A DNA stretch of 64,000 bases from Clostridia bacterium. GTDB lineage: Bacteria > Bacillota > Clostridia > Oscillospirales > CAG-272. The stretch spans positions 22,435-86,434 of the forward strand of contig JAFYMF010000004.1 in NCBI GenBank assembly GCA_017556745.1. Reading direction: 5' to 3'. The notes under the pieces are model-generated. The model was not told where the DNA came from and ran no database searches. It worked only from the letters and a program-made list of their open reading frames with translations. This document shows, piece after piece, positions 53,797-62,493 of this stretch. The first letter of the stretch is position 1, and each line of letters begins with the position of its first letter. A program made the translations under genes and the position numbers.

Positions 53797-54882
53797 TCAA
53801 TTTACTTTAAATGCGCCTATTCTGCAGGCATGTCCCTTAGATCGGTTACTCTTTTTGTCGGTAACCTTTATTTTCAAAACATGTTCGCCGTACTCAAGTC
53901 CTTCGGCAAACATAGTATCTCCCGCTCTGTCATATTCTACAGCATAACAGTCAAAGCAAGGCTCATTTCCGGTATGAATACCGTCAACGCAAAACTCGAT
54001 CTCTCCGCCGTCACCTGCAATTATCCAGTATGCACCGATTCCACGTCCGGTGAATTTAAATGTCATAACGGAGCCGGGCTCTGTTGCTTCAATGTAGTGT
54101 GGGTATCTTCCGCACATGTCCTTTTCAACGCGGTTCCAACCATCACCAAGCTCTGCACCGTAAGCATCCTCGAGTCTCGCGGTCATGGTAAGGGGGATAG
54201 GTGAAAGCTGCTTTTCCGGAAGAATTTTGGGAGACATCTTCTCAGGAGCATTGCGATTTAGGTACTTTGCGAGGGTTGATATAACACAGTCAGCATACAC
54301 TGCATAGCCGGTATCATTGGGGTGTACACCCTCAAGAGTATATTTCAGCCAATCTCCGCCGTCTGTTTTAATATGATTTCTGAGAACCTCACCTATGTCA
54401 ATTATCGGAATGTTTCTGTAGTAATTCGCTACAGCTGAAGCACTGGTACGGCTTGTAAAATCATGTCCGCTGTCAAGGTCGTCGGAAATATCTTTGGTTG
54501 TGGTATGTATTATTATTATATCTGCTGTAGGAATCTTGGCCCAAATCTTGCGAAGTATGGTTTCTGCGTTAGAAGTGAGCGATGCAAAGCTTCCGCCGTT
54601 GTCGTTTACCGAAAATTCGTAAAAAACGAGGTCGGGGAGCTTGTCTGCAAGATCTATATCGCAGCGGTATATTCCAAGGCCGGTACCGGTACCTCCGATT
54701 GCCGCCTGAATCTCGTTTATCTCGGCGTCGGGGTATGTATCCTGCAGCCACTTTGTGGTGAGTGCTCTCCAGCAATATATATCGGGATCGGATGCCCCGG
54801 CTCCCTCTGTTATTGAACCGCCAAAATACGCAACATTGAGCTTTTTATCTTTTTTGATCCTGTATAATGTATTCTCAAGCAT
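53797..54882 (-). CDS. SGNH/GDSL-family hydrolase with C-terminal beta domain
   Basis: This 361-residue protein has block I YFGGSITEGAGA, block III-like YEFSVNDNG and block V GVHPNDTGY (Ser, Gly, Asn, His of the SGNH fold). A ~130-residue C-terminal beta-sandwich-like domain follows. Such enzymes remove acetyl or other esters from glycans. ATG 54882 follows GGAGG; the frame further upstream crosses the promoter. There is no signal peptide, so it is likely cytoplasmic. Confidence 0.84.
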   Translation of the reverse strand: MLENTLYRIKKDKKLNVAYFGGSITEGAGASDPDIYCWRALTTKWLQDTYPDAEINEIQAAIGGTGTGLGIYRCDIDLADKLPDLVFYEFSVNDNGGSFASLTSNAETILRKIWAKIPTADIIIIHTTTKDISDDLDSGHDFTSRTSASAVANYYRNIPIIDIGEVLRNHIKTDGGDWLKYTLEGVHPNDTGYAVYADCVISTLAKYLNRNAPEKMSPKILPEKQLSPIPLTMTARLEDAYGAELGDGWNRVEKDMCGRYPHYIEATEPGSVMTFKFTGRGIGAYWIIAGDGGEIEFCVDGIHTGNEPCFDCYAVEYDRAGDTMFAEGLEYGEHVLKIKVTDKKSNRSKGHACRIGAFKVN

Positions 54883-54910
54883 CAGTTTGGTCCTCCGATG
54901 ATTTTTTTTT

Positions 54911-54939
54911 ATTATATCACAGTCATAGGTAAAAGGCAA
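54911..54939 (-). promoter_or_regulatory. Promoter of the SGNH-CAP-FliB operon
   Basis: On the minus strand an extended -10 (TGATATAAT, box 54911-54916) has a TTGCCT -35 at 54934-54939, 17 nt away. Confidence 0.6.
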
Positions 54940-55008
54940 CCGCACAGTATTTGTATTTTTTTATAAAAACTTTTTCTTTTTGACTGTAGAATATTTTTAC
55001 ATTAACTA

Positions 55009-55037
55009 TTGATTTAATTTTAACAATGTAATATAAT
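55009..55037 (+). promoter_or_regulatory. Promoter of fba
   Basis: TTGATT (55009-55014) and TATAAT (55032-55037) are 17 nt apart, 50 nt before the start codon. Confidence 0.75.
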
Positions 55038-55087
55038 AAATATGATTGCAGAAAAATAAATTCATTAAATATAAAGAGGTAGTTAAA

Positions 55088-56053
55088 ATGGCACTTGTAA
55101 ACACAAAAGAGATGTTTAAGAAGGCTTACGAAGGCGGATACGCTATCGGTGCGTTCAACATCAACAACATGGAAATTATCCAGGCTATTACCGAGGCAGC
55201 AGGTGAGCTTAAGTCTCCCGTTGTTCTTCAGGTTTCCGCAGGCGCAAGAAAGTATGCAAAGCAGGAGTATCTTCTTGCTCTCGCAAACGCTGCTATCAAG
55301 GATTCCGGCGTTGATCTTGCTCTTCACCTTGACCACGGCGCAGATTTCGAAATCTGTAAGGCTTGTATCGACGGTGGTTTTACCTCCGTTATGATCGACG
55401 GTTCTCACCACTCCTTTGAGGATAACATTGCTGTTACCAAGAAGGTTGTTGAGTACGCTCACGAGCGCGGTGTTACCGTTGAGGGTGAGCTTGGCAGACT
55501 TGCAGGCGTTGAGGATGACGTAAACGTTTCCGCTGAGGATTCTACCTACACTCGTCCCGAGGAGGTTGAAGAGTTCGTTGCTAAGACCGGTGTTGACTCT
55601 CTTGCTATCGCTATCGGTACCAGCCATGGCGCATACAAGTTCACCGCTGATCAGTGCACCAGAAATGAAGAGGGTATCCTTGTTCCCCCTCCGCTTCGCT
55701 TCGACATTCTTGAAGAGATCATGAAGAAGATTCCCGGTTTCCCGATCGTTCTTCACGGTGCTTCCTCTGTACCTCAGGAGTATGTTCAGGAGATCAACCA
55801 GATCGGTGGTAAGCTTCCCGATGCAGTTGGTATTCCCGAGGAGCAGCTTCGTAAAGCAGCATCTCTTGCAGTATGTAAGATCAATATCGACTCTGATATC
55901 CGTCTTGCGATGACCGCAGGTATTCGCCGCGTTCTTTCCGGCCAGCCCGAGGTATTTGATCCTCGCACCTATCTTACCGTTGCTCGTGATGAGGTTCGTA
56001 AGATGGTTGCTCACAAGATCAATAACGTTCTCGGTTCCGCAGGTAAGCTTTAA
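55088..56053 (+). CDS. fba: Class II fructose-bisphosphate aldolase
   Basis: This 321-residue zinc aldolase has LALHLDHGAD (catalytic Asp and zinc His), VMIDGSHH, VEGELG, GTSHGAYK and LHGASSVP. It cleaves fructose-1,6-bisphosphate in glycolysis. AGAGGT precedes ATG 55088; the upstream in-frame ATG at 55046 is outside the family's start. Codon choice is highly biased, as expected for a strongly expressed gene. Confidence 0.95.
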   Translation: MALVNTKEMFKKAYEGGYAIGAFNINNMEIIQAITEAAGELKSPVVLQVSAGARKYAKQEYLLALANAAIKDSGVDLALHLDHGADFEICKACIDGGFTSVMIDGSHHSFEDNIAVTKKVVEYAHERGVTVEGELGRLAGVEDDVNVSAEDSTYTRPEEVEEFVAKTGVDSLAIAIGTSHGAYKFTADQCTRNEEGILVPPPLRFDILEEIMKKIPGFPIVLHGASSVPQEYVQEINQIGGKLPDAVGIPEEQLRKAASLAVCKINIDSDIRLAMTAGIRRVLSGQPEVFDPRTYLTVARDEVRKMVAHKINNVLGSAGKL

Positions 56054-56072
56054 TATAGTATTTGACATTCAC

Positions 56073-56108
56073 GTGACCGCGGAGCAACTTTTGCTCCGCG
56101 GTCTTTTT
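56073..56108 (+). terminator. Terminator after fba
   Basis: Perfect 13-bp GC-rich stem GACCGCGGAGCAA/TTGCTCCGCGGTC with a CTT loop, then TTTTT. Confidence 0.95.
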
Positions 56109-56124
56109 ATAACATGGTGAAAAA

Positions 56125-56853
56125 ATGAAATGGACTGAAAAATTTACGATTAATACTCACGATGCCGATTCTTCCGGCGTACTAAGAACGGGTGCACTTC
56201 TTAAATACATGCAGGAGACTGCCAACCTTCAGTGCCGTAACACAGGTCCCTCAAATGAGGAGCTTAGAGATAGAGGCTTGGGTTTTATTGTCAGCCGTAT
56301 GGCACTCAGTGTTTATAAGAAGATAAATCCGTATGACGAGATAACCGTTACCAGCTGGCCCTGCGGAGGACGAGGCTATACTTTTAACCGTTGTTATGAC
56401 GTAAGGATTAACGGTGAACTTGCGGCAGAGGCATCTTCCGCCTGGGCGCTTATTAATATCGAGACCCATCGTCCTTGTCGGGTTACCGATATGACTGAGG
56501 GATATCTTTCCGGAGAACATGCCCCTCCTGTTGAGATAGATGCACCTCTCCGTATAAAGTTGCCTGAGGAGAACAGTGTTTCTCTTGTCGGAGAGTATAC
56601 TGTTTCATACAGAGATATTGATGTAAACCGTCACATGAATAATACTGTCTATGCAGATATGCTCTGCGGCTTTCTTCCCATGGAAGGTAAGAAAGTTGTT
56701 TCTCTTTGTATTAATTATCAGAATGAGGCTCCGCTTGGGGAAGTTCTTAAAGTGTATACATCGGTTTCTGATGACGGTACTTGTTATCTCAGAACACAGA
56801 GAGAAGACGGAAAGATTAATGTTGAAGCAGAAATATTGCTTGAGAACATCTGA
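56125..56853 (+). CDS. Acyl-ACP thioesterase
   Basis: This 242-residue protein has two hot-dog domains in the FatA/FatB pattern: DADSSGVLRTGALLKYMQET in the first half and the catalytic-type YRDIDVNRHMNNTVY near 165-180 (Asn and His conserved). It releases fatty acids from acyl carrier protein. The binding site is weak (GGTGAAAAA). A DUF4965 gene follows after 33 nt. Confidence 0.87.
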   Translation: MKWTEKFTINTHDADSSGVLRTGALLKYMQETANLQCRNTGPSNEELRDRGLGFIVSRMALSVYKKINPYDEITVTSWPCGGRGYTFNRCYDVRINGELAAEASSAWALINIETHRPCRVTDMTEGYLSGEHAPPVEIDAPLRIKLPEENSVSLVGEYTVSYRDIDVNRHMNNTVYADMLCGFLPMEGKKVVSLCINYQNEAPLGEVLKVYTSVSDDGTCYLRTQREDGKINVEAEILLENI

Positions 56854-56886
56854 TAGATATGGTACGACCATAGAAAGGACAAAACA

Positions 56887-58848
56887 GTGAAAGACAGAAC
56901 TAATTGTTTTCGCCCCTCGGCAGTGCCGCTTGTTACTGTTGACCCATATTTTTCCATATGGTCATTTACAGAGGATCTGACTTCTGATTATACCAGACAC
57001 TGGGCCGGGAAACGGCACGGTATGTGCGGACTTTTGAAAATAGACGGCATTACATATTCATTTCTCGGAAAAGCATCTGTTGACGAGACTGTATATACAA
57101 GACGCCCCCTATCAATGAAGCAGACCGAGCTTCGTGTAACCCCAACCTCTACGTATTGTTCGGCAGAAGCTGCGGGGGTTGAGATAAAATTCACCTTTAC
57201 ATCGCCATTGCTTCTCGATCGTCCCGAGATAATGTCATCGCCTGTAACTTATCTCGATTATTCTATCGAATGTATTGACGGAAAGGAACACGAGATAGAA
57301 TTTTATTTTGATATTTCACCTGAATGTGTTGTTAGTGATCTTTCAAACAAGGTCATATACCGAAAGACACCGTGGGGAGTTTCATGTGGACGATCGGAAC
57401 AGGATCCGCTTCACTATTCCGGAGACAGGAAGACCATGGACTGGGGGTTCCTGCATCTTGCGCATCCCGAGGCAGATGTTATGGATGTTACAGAGAGAGC
57501 AAACTTTATCGGTAAATTCTTTCCCCGTCAGGGAGGAGAACACTGGTACGGCGTTCCCGAGCAGGCATCGAATCTTCTTTCTCTGTGTATAAGAACAAAG
57601 GCAAGACAAGGAGTTATTACCCTTGCTTATGATGACATTGTTTCGGCAAAATATTTTGATGAGGTTCTTCCTGCTTATTACACCACGTTTTTTGGTAGCT
57701 TTGAGACGATGCTTGAAAATGCTGTCAACAATTATCAGGAATATCGCCGCTTAGCTGACAAGTTTTCTGAGTCCTTGATGTCGGAGATGATGAAATACGG
57801 TGAGAAATATGCCGAGGTCGGAGCATTACTTTACAGGCAGGCGGTCGCATCACACAAGCTTGTGATGAGTAATAAAGACGGAATCATTTTTCTGTCTGAT
57901 GAATGTAATTCAGGTGGATTTGTTGCAACTCTTGACGTTACGTATCCCTCGATTCCATTGTTTTTGCTATACAACCCCGAGCTTGTCAAGGGAATGCTTC
58001 GCCCGATATTAAGATATGCAAAAATGCCGGAATGGCCATTTGAATTTGCCCCTCACGACGTAGGATACTATCCTATATGTGCCGGTCAGCTGTATGAAGC
58101 AAAGAATGGCCGTCAAAATCCTGATATGCAAATGCCAATAGAGGAATGTGGAAACGCAATTCTTACAACGGCAGGGATTTGCAGAGCAGAGGGCAAAAAG
58201 AATTTTGCTTATGAGCATAAGGAACAACTTCTGGCTTGGACGGAGTACCTTTGCAGGTATGGGTACGATCCGGAAAATCAGCTCTGTACAGACGACTTCG
58301 CGGGACATCTTGCTCACAACTGCAATCTTTCTGTTAAGGCTATAGTAGCCATTGCGGCAGCAGGCCAATTGTTTGACGAACCGAAGTATACCGAACTTGC
58401 ACAAAAAATGGCAAATGATTGGTGCCGTGATGCCAAGAGAGATGGTGTGGGCAGTCGACTTGCTTTTAACGATCCGGATGGTTGGAGCCTCAAATATAAT
58501 TTGGTGTGGGATAAGCTTCTTGGTCTTTCTTTGTTCCCTGAAGAGGTATTTACAGAGGAGATAGAGGTATACAAAGGCAAGATGAACAGATACGGCGTTC
58601 CTCTTGACTGTCGCGATAGCTACACTAAGCTTGATTGGCAAGTGTGGACCACTGTTCTTACCGATGATAAAGAATATTTTGACTGTGTTATCCGTGCTGT
58701 GCGGGATGCGGTGTGTGAGACTCTTGATAGAGTTCCGGTGACCGATTGGTATGATACTCTTACTGCAGACCAGTGCAGTTTCCAAAATCGTACCGTTGTT
58801 GGCGGATATTTTATTCCGTTGCTAAGGGACAGATTCTTAAATGATTAG
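56887..58848 (+). CDS. DUF4965 (glutaminase-like) family protein
   Basis: This 653-residue protein matches the DUF4964/DUF5127/DUF4965 architecture first seen in secreted fungal glutaminase GtaA: AVPLVTVDPYFSIWS opens it, and WPFEFAPHDVGYYP, DDFAGHLAHNCNL and YNLVWDKLLGL-type (alpha/alpha-barrel) motifs follow. The start is GTG 56887 behind AAAGGA. It has no signal peptide, unlike GtaA. Bacterial members often sit with sugar-degrading genes and look like glycoside hydrolases, so a glycosidase activity is as likely as glutaminase. Confidence 0.85.
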   Translation: MKDRTNCFRPSAVPLVTVDPYFSIWSFTEDLTSDYTRHWAGKRHGMCGLLKIDGITYSFLGKASVDETVYTRRPLSMKQTELRVTPTSTYCSAEAAGVEIKFTFTSPLLLDRPEIMSSPVTYLDYSIECIDGKEHEIEFYFDISPECVVSDLSNKVIYRKTPWGVSCGRSEQDPLHYSGDRKTMDWGFLHLAHPEADVMDVTERANFIGKFFPRQGGEHWYGVPEQASNLLSLCIRTKARQGVITLAYDDIVSAKYFDEVLPAYYTTFFGSFETMLENAVNNYQEYRRLADKFSESLMSEMMKYGEKYAEVGALLYRQAVASHKLVMSNKDGIIFLSDECNSGGFVATLDVTYPSIPLFLLYNPELVKGMLRPILRYAKMPEWPFEFAPHDVGYYPICAGQLYEAKNGRQNPDMQMPIEECGNAILTTAGICRAEGKKNFAYEHKEQLLAWTEYLCRYGYDPENQLCTDDFAGHLAHNCNLSVKAIVAIAAAGQLFDEPKYTELAQKMANDWCRDAKRDGVGSRLAFNDPDGWSLKYNLVWDKLLGLSLFPEEVFTEEIEVYKGKMNRYGVPLDCRDSYTKLDWQVWTTVLTDDKEYFDCVIRAVRDAVCETLDRVPVTDWYDTLTADQCSFQNRTVVGGYFIPLLRDRFLND

Positions 58849-58850
58849 GT

Positions 58851-58900
58851 AAATAAAAAAATAACTGATCTGTATGCGTTGTGTTCTTAAGGACAGTTTT
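58851..58900 (+). repeat. Left arm of ~50-bp inverted repeat
   Basis: It consists of 20 nt AAATAAAAAAATAACTGATC (58851-58870), 13 variable nt, and 17 nt TTCTTAAGGACAGTTTT (58884-58900). Both conserved blocks recur in inverse orientation at 61010-61058. It begins two bases after the DUF4965 stop codon. Confidence 0.85.
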
Positions 58901-58933
58901 GAGATTCAATAAAACACATTATCTACCTACGGG

Positions 58934-58975
58934 AAAAAGGATAGAGAAAGCAACATGCAATCTCTATCCTTTTTT
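58934..58975. terminator. Terminator within the inverted-repeat unit
   Basis: AAAAAGGATAGAGA pairs with TCTCTATCCTTTTT (14 bp), 13-nt loop, T-run. It probably ends transcription from the DUF4965 gene. Confidence 0.88.
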
Positions 58976-59036
58976 CTTGACAAGCACTGCATCTGAGGAC
59001 ACAAATGCTTTTATTATAGACTAATTCACAAATTTA

Positions 59037-59045
59037 TGATATAAT
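59037..59045 (+). promoter_or_regulatory. Extended -10 promoter of the large sigma factor
   Basis: TGATATAAT (TATAAT at 59040-59045) without a clear -35 box, 72 nt before the GTG start. Confidence 0.45.
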
Positions 59046-59116
59046 TATAAAAAAGTTCCAACCTTTTTCAAAATCCGTGTCTATATGGGTGAAAGCTTTC
59101 AACGAGGTACAAACAA

Positions 59117-60841
59117 GTGAACAGACAAGACGCCGAAAAAATCATAACTGAATATCTCAAGCCCATATTTGGCTTTGCGCTGAAGCGGTGCAAAAACGCA
59201 CACGACGCGGAGGATTTATCGCAGGATATCGTGTTAAAGGCGTTCCGTGCACTCTTGATCAAAGACGATATTTGTGACATCAGCAAATTTATATGGACGA
59301 TTGCCCATAATGCGCTCAGCAATTACTATAGAGATGCCGCCAAAAGCGTAATAGGCGTGTCAATTGATGAGGTGGCGGAGCTCATTGCAGATCCCGACTC
59401 AATTTTGGTAGATGACGATAATGCCGATACCATCCGCAGATTGCAGAGCGAAATAGCATATCTTTCCAAGCTACAACGCAAGATCGTAATTGCATACTAT
59501 TTTGAGAACCGAAAGCAAGCCGATATTGCAAAAGGGCTGGATATTCCTCTCGGTACTGTTAAATGGCACTTGTTTGAAGCAAAAAAAGAATTGAAACGAG
59601 GTATGGATACTATGAGAAAAACAAGTGAATTGAAATTTAACCCCATCAAATTTGACTTATGGGGATTCAGCGGATCTGTCGGTACGAAAGGATCTCCCGC
59701 AAGATTTTTCGATTCTCTTATTGCACAGAATATAGAGTATTCTGTCTGGAAAGAAGCGAAAACAGTTAACAGAATTGCTGATGAACTCGGTGTGTCTCCC
59801 GTGTATGTTGAAAGCGAAGCCGAACGCCTTGAGGAATATGGACTATTAACTAAAATCGGTGATAAATATCTTTGCAACATACTGCTCGAGGAAAGCACCA
59901 CCGAACTTAGCCGTTTACACGATCAAATCTATTTGAAGGCGGCAGACATCTTTGCGAATGAATTGTTTGATAAACTGATGAATTCGGGAATACTGGATGA
60001 TGGCAGAATATGGGGTGGCACAACCGAACCATTTACTTTTACTTATGATCCACCCAAAGACAAAAACTTTATGTTGTGGGCGCTCATCCCATACATTGCA
60101 TCTATGAGCGGCAGTCAATTGATATATGATAGCACAACATTTGAAGAAGCTGCTACTACACGACCGGATGGTGGGAAGAATATTTGTTATGCTTCGATTC
60201 ATCCGCACGACGTTGTATTTCCGCTGTACTTTGATAATATGAAACGTTTTTTCGGCCCTTGTTGGACTGGTTTCGGTGAAAAATTCAAGGTATGGACGAT
60301 TGATTCCGAATGGTCGGAAAAACGGATCGCTGAGGATTATCAGAAAACCATTCATCATGATCTGTCGTTATTAAATATTTATTTGAATGGTGATACTTTA
60401 TCTCCCGAAGGGTATGCGTATCTTTGTGAACGAGGATATATTTCAGTGTTAACACGGGAACGTGGCTTGATGAGTGATGTCAGCGCAGGATTTGGCGACA
60501 GTTTTGTTTCCAGTGAAGATTTGGGCGACTATAAAATCAAATTCCGTTGCCTCTGTCTTTCTGATGCGGAAATAAACAGACAACTTATAGAGATCGGTGA
60601 CCGTATAAAAGAAAAGCATCAAACCGAGTTTCACAATTTGAAAAAAGAGTATATCGATGCAGTTCTTAAAGAAACTCCAAAGCAGCTGCAGACCATGCAA
60701 AAACATGTGCTTCAATATATCTTTCACAGTGATGGTTGGTTTGTCTTGCACTGTATCAAAGCTCTGCTTGCCAACGGAAAATTAAAAGAACCGACTGAAG
60801 ATCAGAAGAAGTCGCTGACAACAATTATTATTCAAGAATAA
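59117..60841 (+). CDS. Large ECF-type sigma factor with long C-terminal domain
   Basis: This 574-residue protein starts with sigma region 2 (HDAEDLSQDIVLKAFRAL, WTIAHNALSNYYRD, ~30-75) and region 4 (LQRKIVIAYYFENRKQADIAKGLDIPLGTVKWHLFEAKKELK, ~120-165). A second helix-turn-helix-like segment (TVNRIADELGVSPVYVESEAERLEEYGLL, ~215-245) follows, and then ~320 residues of unknown type. ECF factors are normally ~170-200 residues. The start is GTG 59117 behind CGAGG. The gene is alone between inverted repeats, and its base use differs from the flanking genes, suggesting transfer. The C-terminal part may sense a ligand. Confidence 0.85.
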   Translation: MNRQDAEKIITEYLKPIFGFALKRCKNAHDAEDLSQDIVLKAFRALLIKDDICDISKFIWTIAHNALSNYYRDAAKSVIGVSIDEVAELIADPDSILVDDDNADTIRRLQSEIAYLSKLQRKIVIAYYFENRKQADIAKGLDIPLGTVKWHLFEAKKELKRGMDTMRKTSELKFNPIKFDLWGFSGSVGTKGSPARFFDSLIAQNIEYSVWKEAKTVNRIADELGVSPVYVESEAERLEEYGLLTKIGDKYLCNILLEESTTELSRLHDQIYLKAADIFANELFDKLMNSGILDDGRIWGGTTEPFTFTYDPPKDKNFMLWALIPYIASMSGSQLIYDSTTFEEAATTRPDGGKNICYASIHPHDVVFPLYFDNMKRFFGPCWTGFGEKFKVWTIDSEWSEKRIAEDYQKTIHHDLSLLNIYLNGDTLSPEGYAYLCERGYISVLTRERGLMSDVSAGFGDSFVSSEDLGDYKIKFRCLCLSDAEINRQLIEIGDRIKEKHQTEFHNLKKEYIDAVLKETPKQLQTMQKHVLQYIFHSDGWFVLHCIKALLANGKLKEPTEDQKKSLTTIIIQE

Positions 60842-60847
60842 TAGTAC

Positions 60848-60895
60848 ACCGCCGAGAGTAACTGTTTACTCACTCTCGGCGGTATATTGTTTATT
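60848..60895 (+). terminator. Terminator-like hairpin after the sigma gene
   Basis: A perfect 12-bp stem ACCGCCGAGAGT/ACTCTCGGCGGT is followed only by ATATTGTTTATT, so termination is likely but not ideal. Confidence 0.65.
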
Positions 60896-60975
60896 CTCAC
60901 AACCACCTCTGGTGGTGAGTAAGTGCGCACTTGCAGGTGAACTGCACAAGCCTCCCTCCCGGAGGGAGCCTCTGG
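60896..60975. repeat. Hairpin-rich GC block inside the right arm
   Basis: Three short inverted repeats lie in series: CCACC/GGTGG with CTCA/TGAG (60896-60919), GTGC...GCAC around 60923-60947, and CTCCCTCC/GGAGGGAG (60952-60968). The 60842-61065 gap holds no gene. It resembles the structured end of a small mobile repeat. Confidence 0.5.
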
Positions 60976-61009
60976 CTATAGCCGTTTCGCTTTCTGGCGA
61001 ATGATTGTA

Positions 61010-61058
61010 AAAACTGTCCTTAAGAATACGCACCATATGATCAGTTATTTTTTTATTT
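61010..61058 (-). repeat. Right arm of ~50-bp inverted repeat
   Basis: Inverse of the left arm: AAAACTGTCCTTAAGAA (61010-61026), 12 variable nt, and GATCAGTTATTTTTTTATTT (61039-61058). It ends 7 nt before the gmk stop codon. No clear target-site duplication was found outside the arms. Confidence 0.85.
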
Positions 61059-61065
61059 CATTTAA

Positions 61066-61644
61066 TTATATACAATTGTTTTCCTTGAGAAAATCTACAA
61101 GCGCCGAAAAACTTTCGCTTGCATCTATATTGTTCATGATCAGATCAATTTTCTCTGCAAGAACATCGGCGGTATATTTTTTTTCGTCATCGGCTTCTCT
61201 GCGTTCCCACTCGTCTATATTGAAGTCACCACGCCCTTGGCAACGCTGTCTGCGTACTTTTTCAGACACATCAATATATACCGATAATAAATTGTCACCG
61301 TACTCACTCCTGAGGGCATCAAGGGCAGCAAGATCTACAATGGCTACGTAATTTCCGTCTTCCAGATTTATACTGTCCTTTGATGTAGCGTATCTCCATA
61401 CATCGGGGATACCGTTGTATAGGGTGTTGTATTCACGTGACTCAATGAATCTTCCTTCGTTCTTCTGCTGCAGAAAATCTTCGTTTGATATAAAATTATA
61501 GGTTACTCCGTTGACCTCACCCGGACGTATTGGGCGGGTGGTTACCGGAAGAACTCGTTTGAATCCGGACTCGGTTATCAGCTTTGAGAGTAATGTATCT
61601 TTCCCGGAAGCACTTTTTCCGAGTAGAACTACAAGCTTTCCCAT
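61066..61644 (-). CDS. gmk: Guanylate kinase-like protein
   Basis: This 192-residue protein has a P-loop GKSASGKDT, then the GMP-binding pattern TTRPIRPGEVNGVTYNFIS and FIESREYN. The P-loop differs from the usual GPSGVGKGT of Gmk, so it may be a diverged Gmk or a PhnN-like ribosyl bisphosphate kinase; the GMP-region motif favours Gmk. It lies 21 nt downstream of prmC on the minus strand. Confidence 0.78.
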   Translation of the reverse strand: MGKLVVLLGKSASGKDTLLSKLITESGFKRVLPVTTRPIRPGEVNGVTYNFISNEDFLQQKNEGRFIESREYNTLYNGIPDVWRYATSKDSINLEDGNYVAIVDLAALDALRSEYGDNLLSVYIDVSEKVRRQRCQGRGDFNIDEWERREADDEKKYTADVLAEKIDLIMNNIDASESFSALVDFLKENNCI

Positions 61645-61665
61645 TTTTTCTCTCCGTATAGTTTT

Positions 61666-62493
61666 TTATTCTGCCTTGCGTATCAACTCTGCTACCCTTG
61701 GGTTACCTCCGGCATCGCAGAACACTTTACAGTCAAATCCGTTTTTATCTGCTATTCCGTTTATTTCTTCACCTTGATCGTACCCTATTTCAAAGAGTAT
61801 TTTCCCGTTATACGAGAGAAGAGCCGACCAAAGCTCTATTATTTTGCGGTAGAATATAAGACCGTCATCTCCACCGTCAAGAGCTGCTGTTGGTTCAAAT
61901 GCCAGTTCCGGCTCAAGATCATCAAGGACTGCAGTTCTTATATAAGGTGGATTTGATACTATAATATCGAATTTTTCTTTCAGAACATCCGGCGGATTAT
62001 CAAGTACGTCTGCCTGAATAAAATTGATTCTGTCGGACACGCCGTTTCTTTCGGCATTTTGCTTTGCCGCTTCAAGGGTATCCATGAAAAGATCGATTGC
62101 TACAGCGGTAGCATCATTTCGTGATGCAAGTGCGGATATCCCGATACAACCGCTTCCGGTGCACAGATCAATGAATCTGCCGTTTTGCGGAAGACTGTTT
62201 ATCACAGCTTCGCAGAGAAGCTCGGTATCGCTTCTTGGAATAAGACAATGCGGTGAAACCAGATACTCCTCATTCATAAAAGGCCAAACACCTATAATGT
62301 ATTGCAAAGGCTCGCGGTTACACCGCCTTGCTACGGCCGCGTCAAGCTCGGGAGAAGAAAAATCTTTGTTTCTGTCTGCCATAAGTGCGGCTGAAGAAAT
62401 TCCAAAAAAATGACAGATGATGAGAGACGCATCATTTTTTGCGTTTTCTATTCCGGCTCTCTCAAATTTTTCGGTTATCTCTCGCAGAGTCAT
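61666..62493 (-). CDS. prmC: Release factor glutamine methyltransferase
   Basis: This 275-residue SAM enzyme has FIDLCTGSGCIGISAL (SAM motif I) near 110-125 and the catalytic SNPPYI near 180-185. It methylates the glutamine of the GGQ motif in peptide release factors. It overlaps the DUF1385 gene by 4 nt. Confidence 0.93.
   Translation of the reverse strand: MTLREITEKFERAGIENAKNDASLIICHFFGISSAALMADRNKDFSSPELDAAVARRCNREPLQYIIGVWPFMNEEYLVSPHCLIPRSDTELLCEAVINSLPQNGRFIDLCTGSGCIGISALASRNDATAVAIDLFMDTLEAAKQNAERNGVSDRINFIQADVLDNPPDVLKEKFDIIVSNPPYIRTAVLDDLEPELAFEPTAALDGGDDGLIFYRKIIELWSALLSYNGKILFEIGYDQGEEINGIADKNGFDCKVFCDAGGNPRVAELIRKAE

Noticed and set aside
54923..56068. 381-residue open frame on the minus strand
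   Set aside because: It is antisense to class II aldolase, a highly expressed gene with biased codons; no motif or ribosome site supports it.
58851..61058. Complete insertion sequence
   Set aside because: The arms look like terminal repeats, but the only gene inside is a sigma factor; there is no transposase and no clear target-site duplication.
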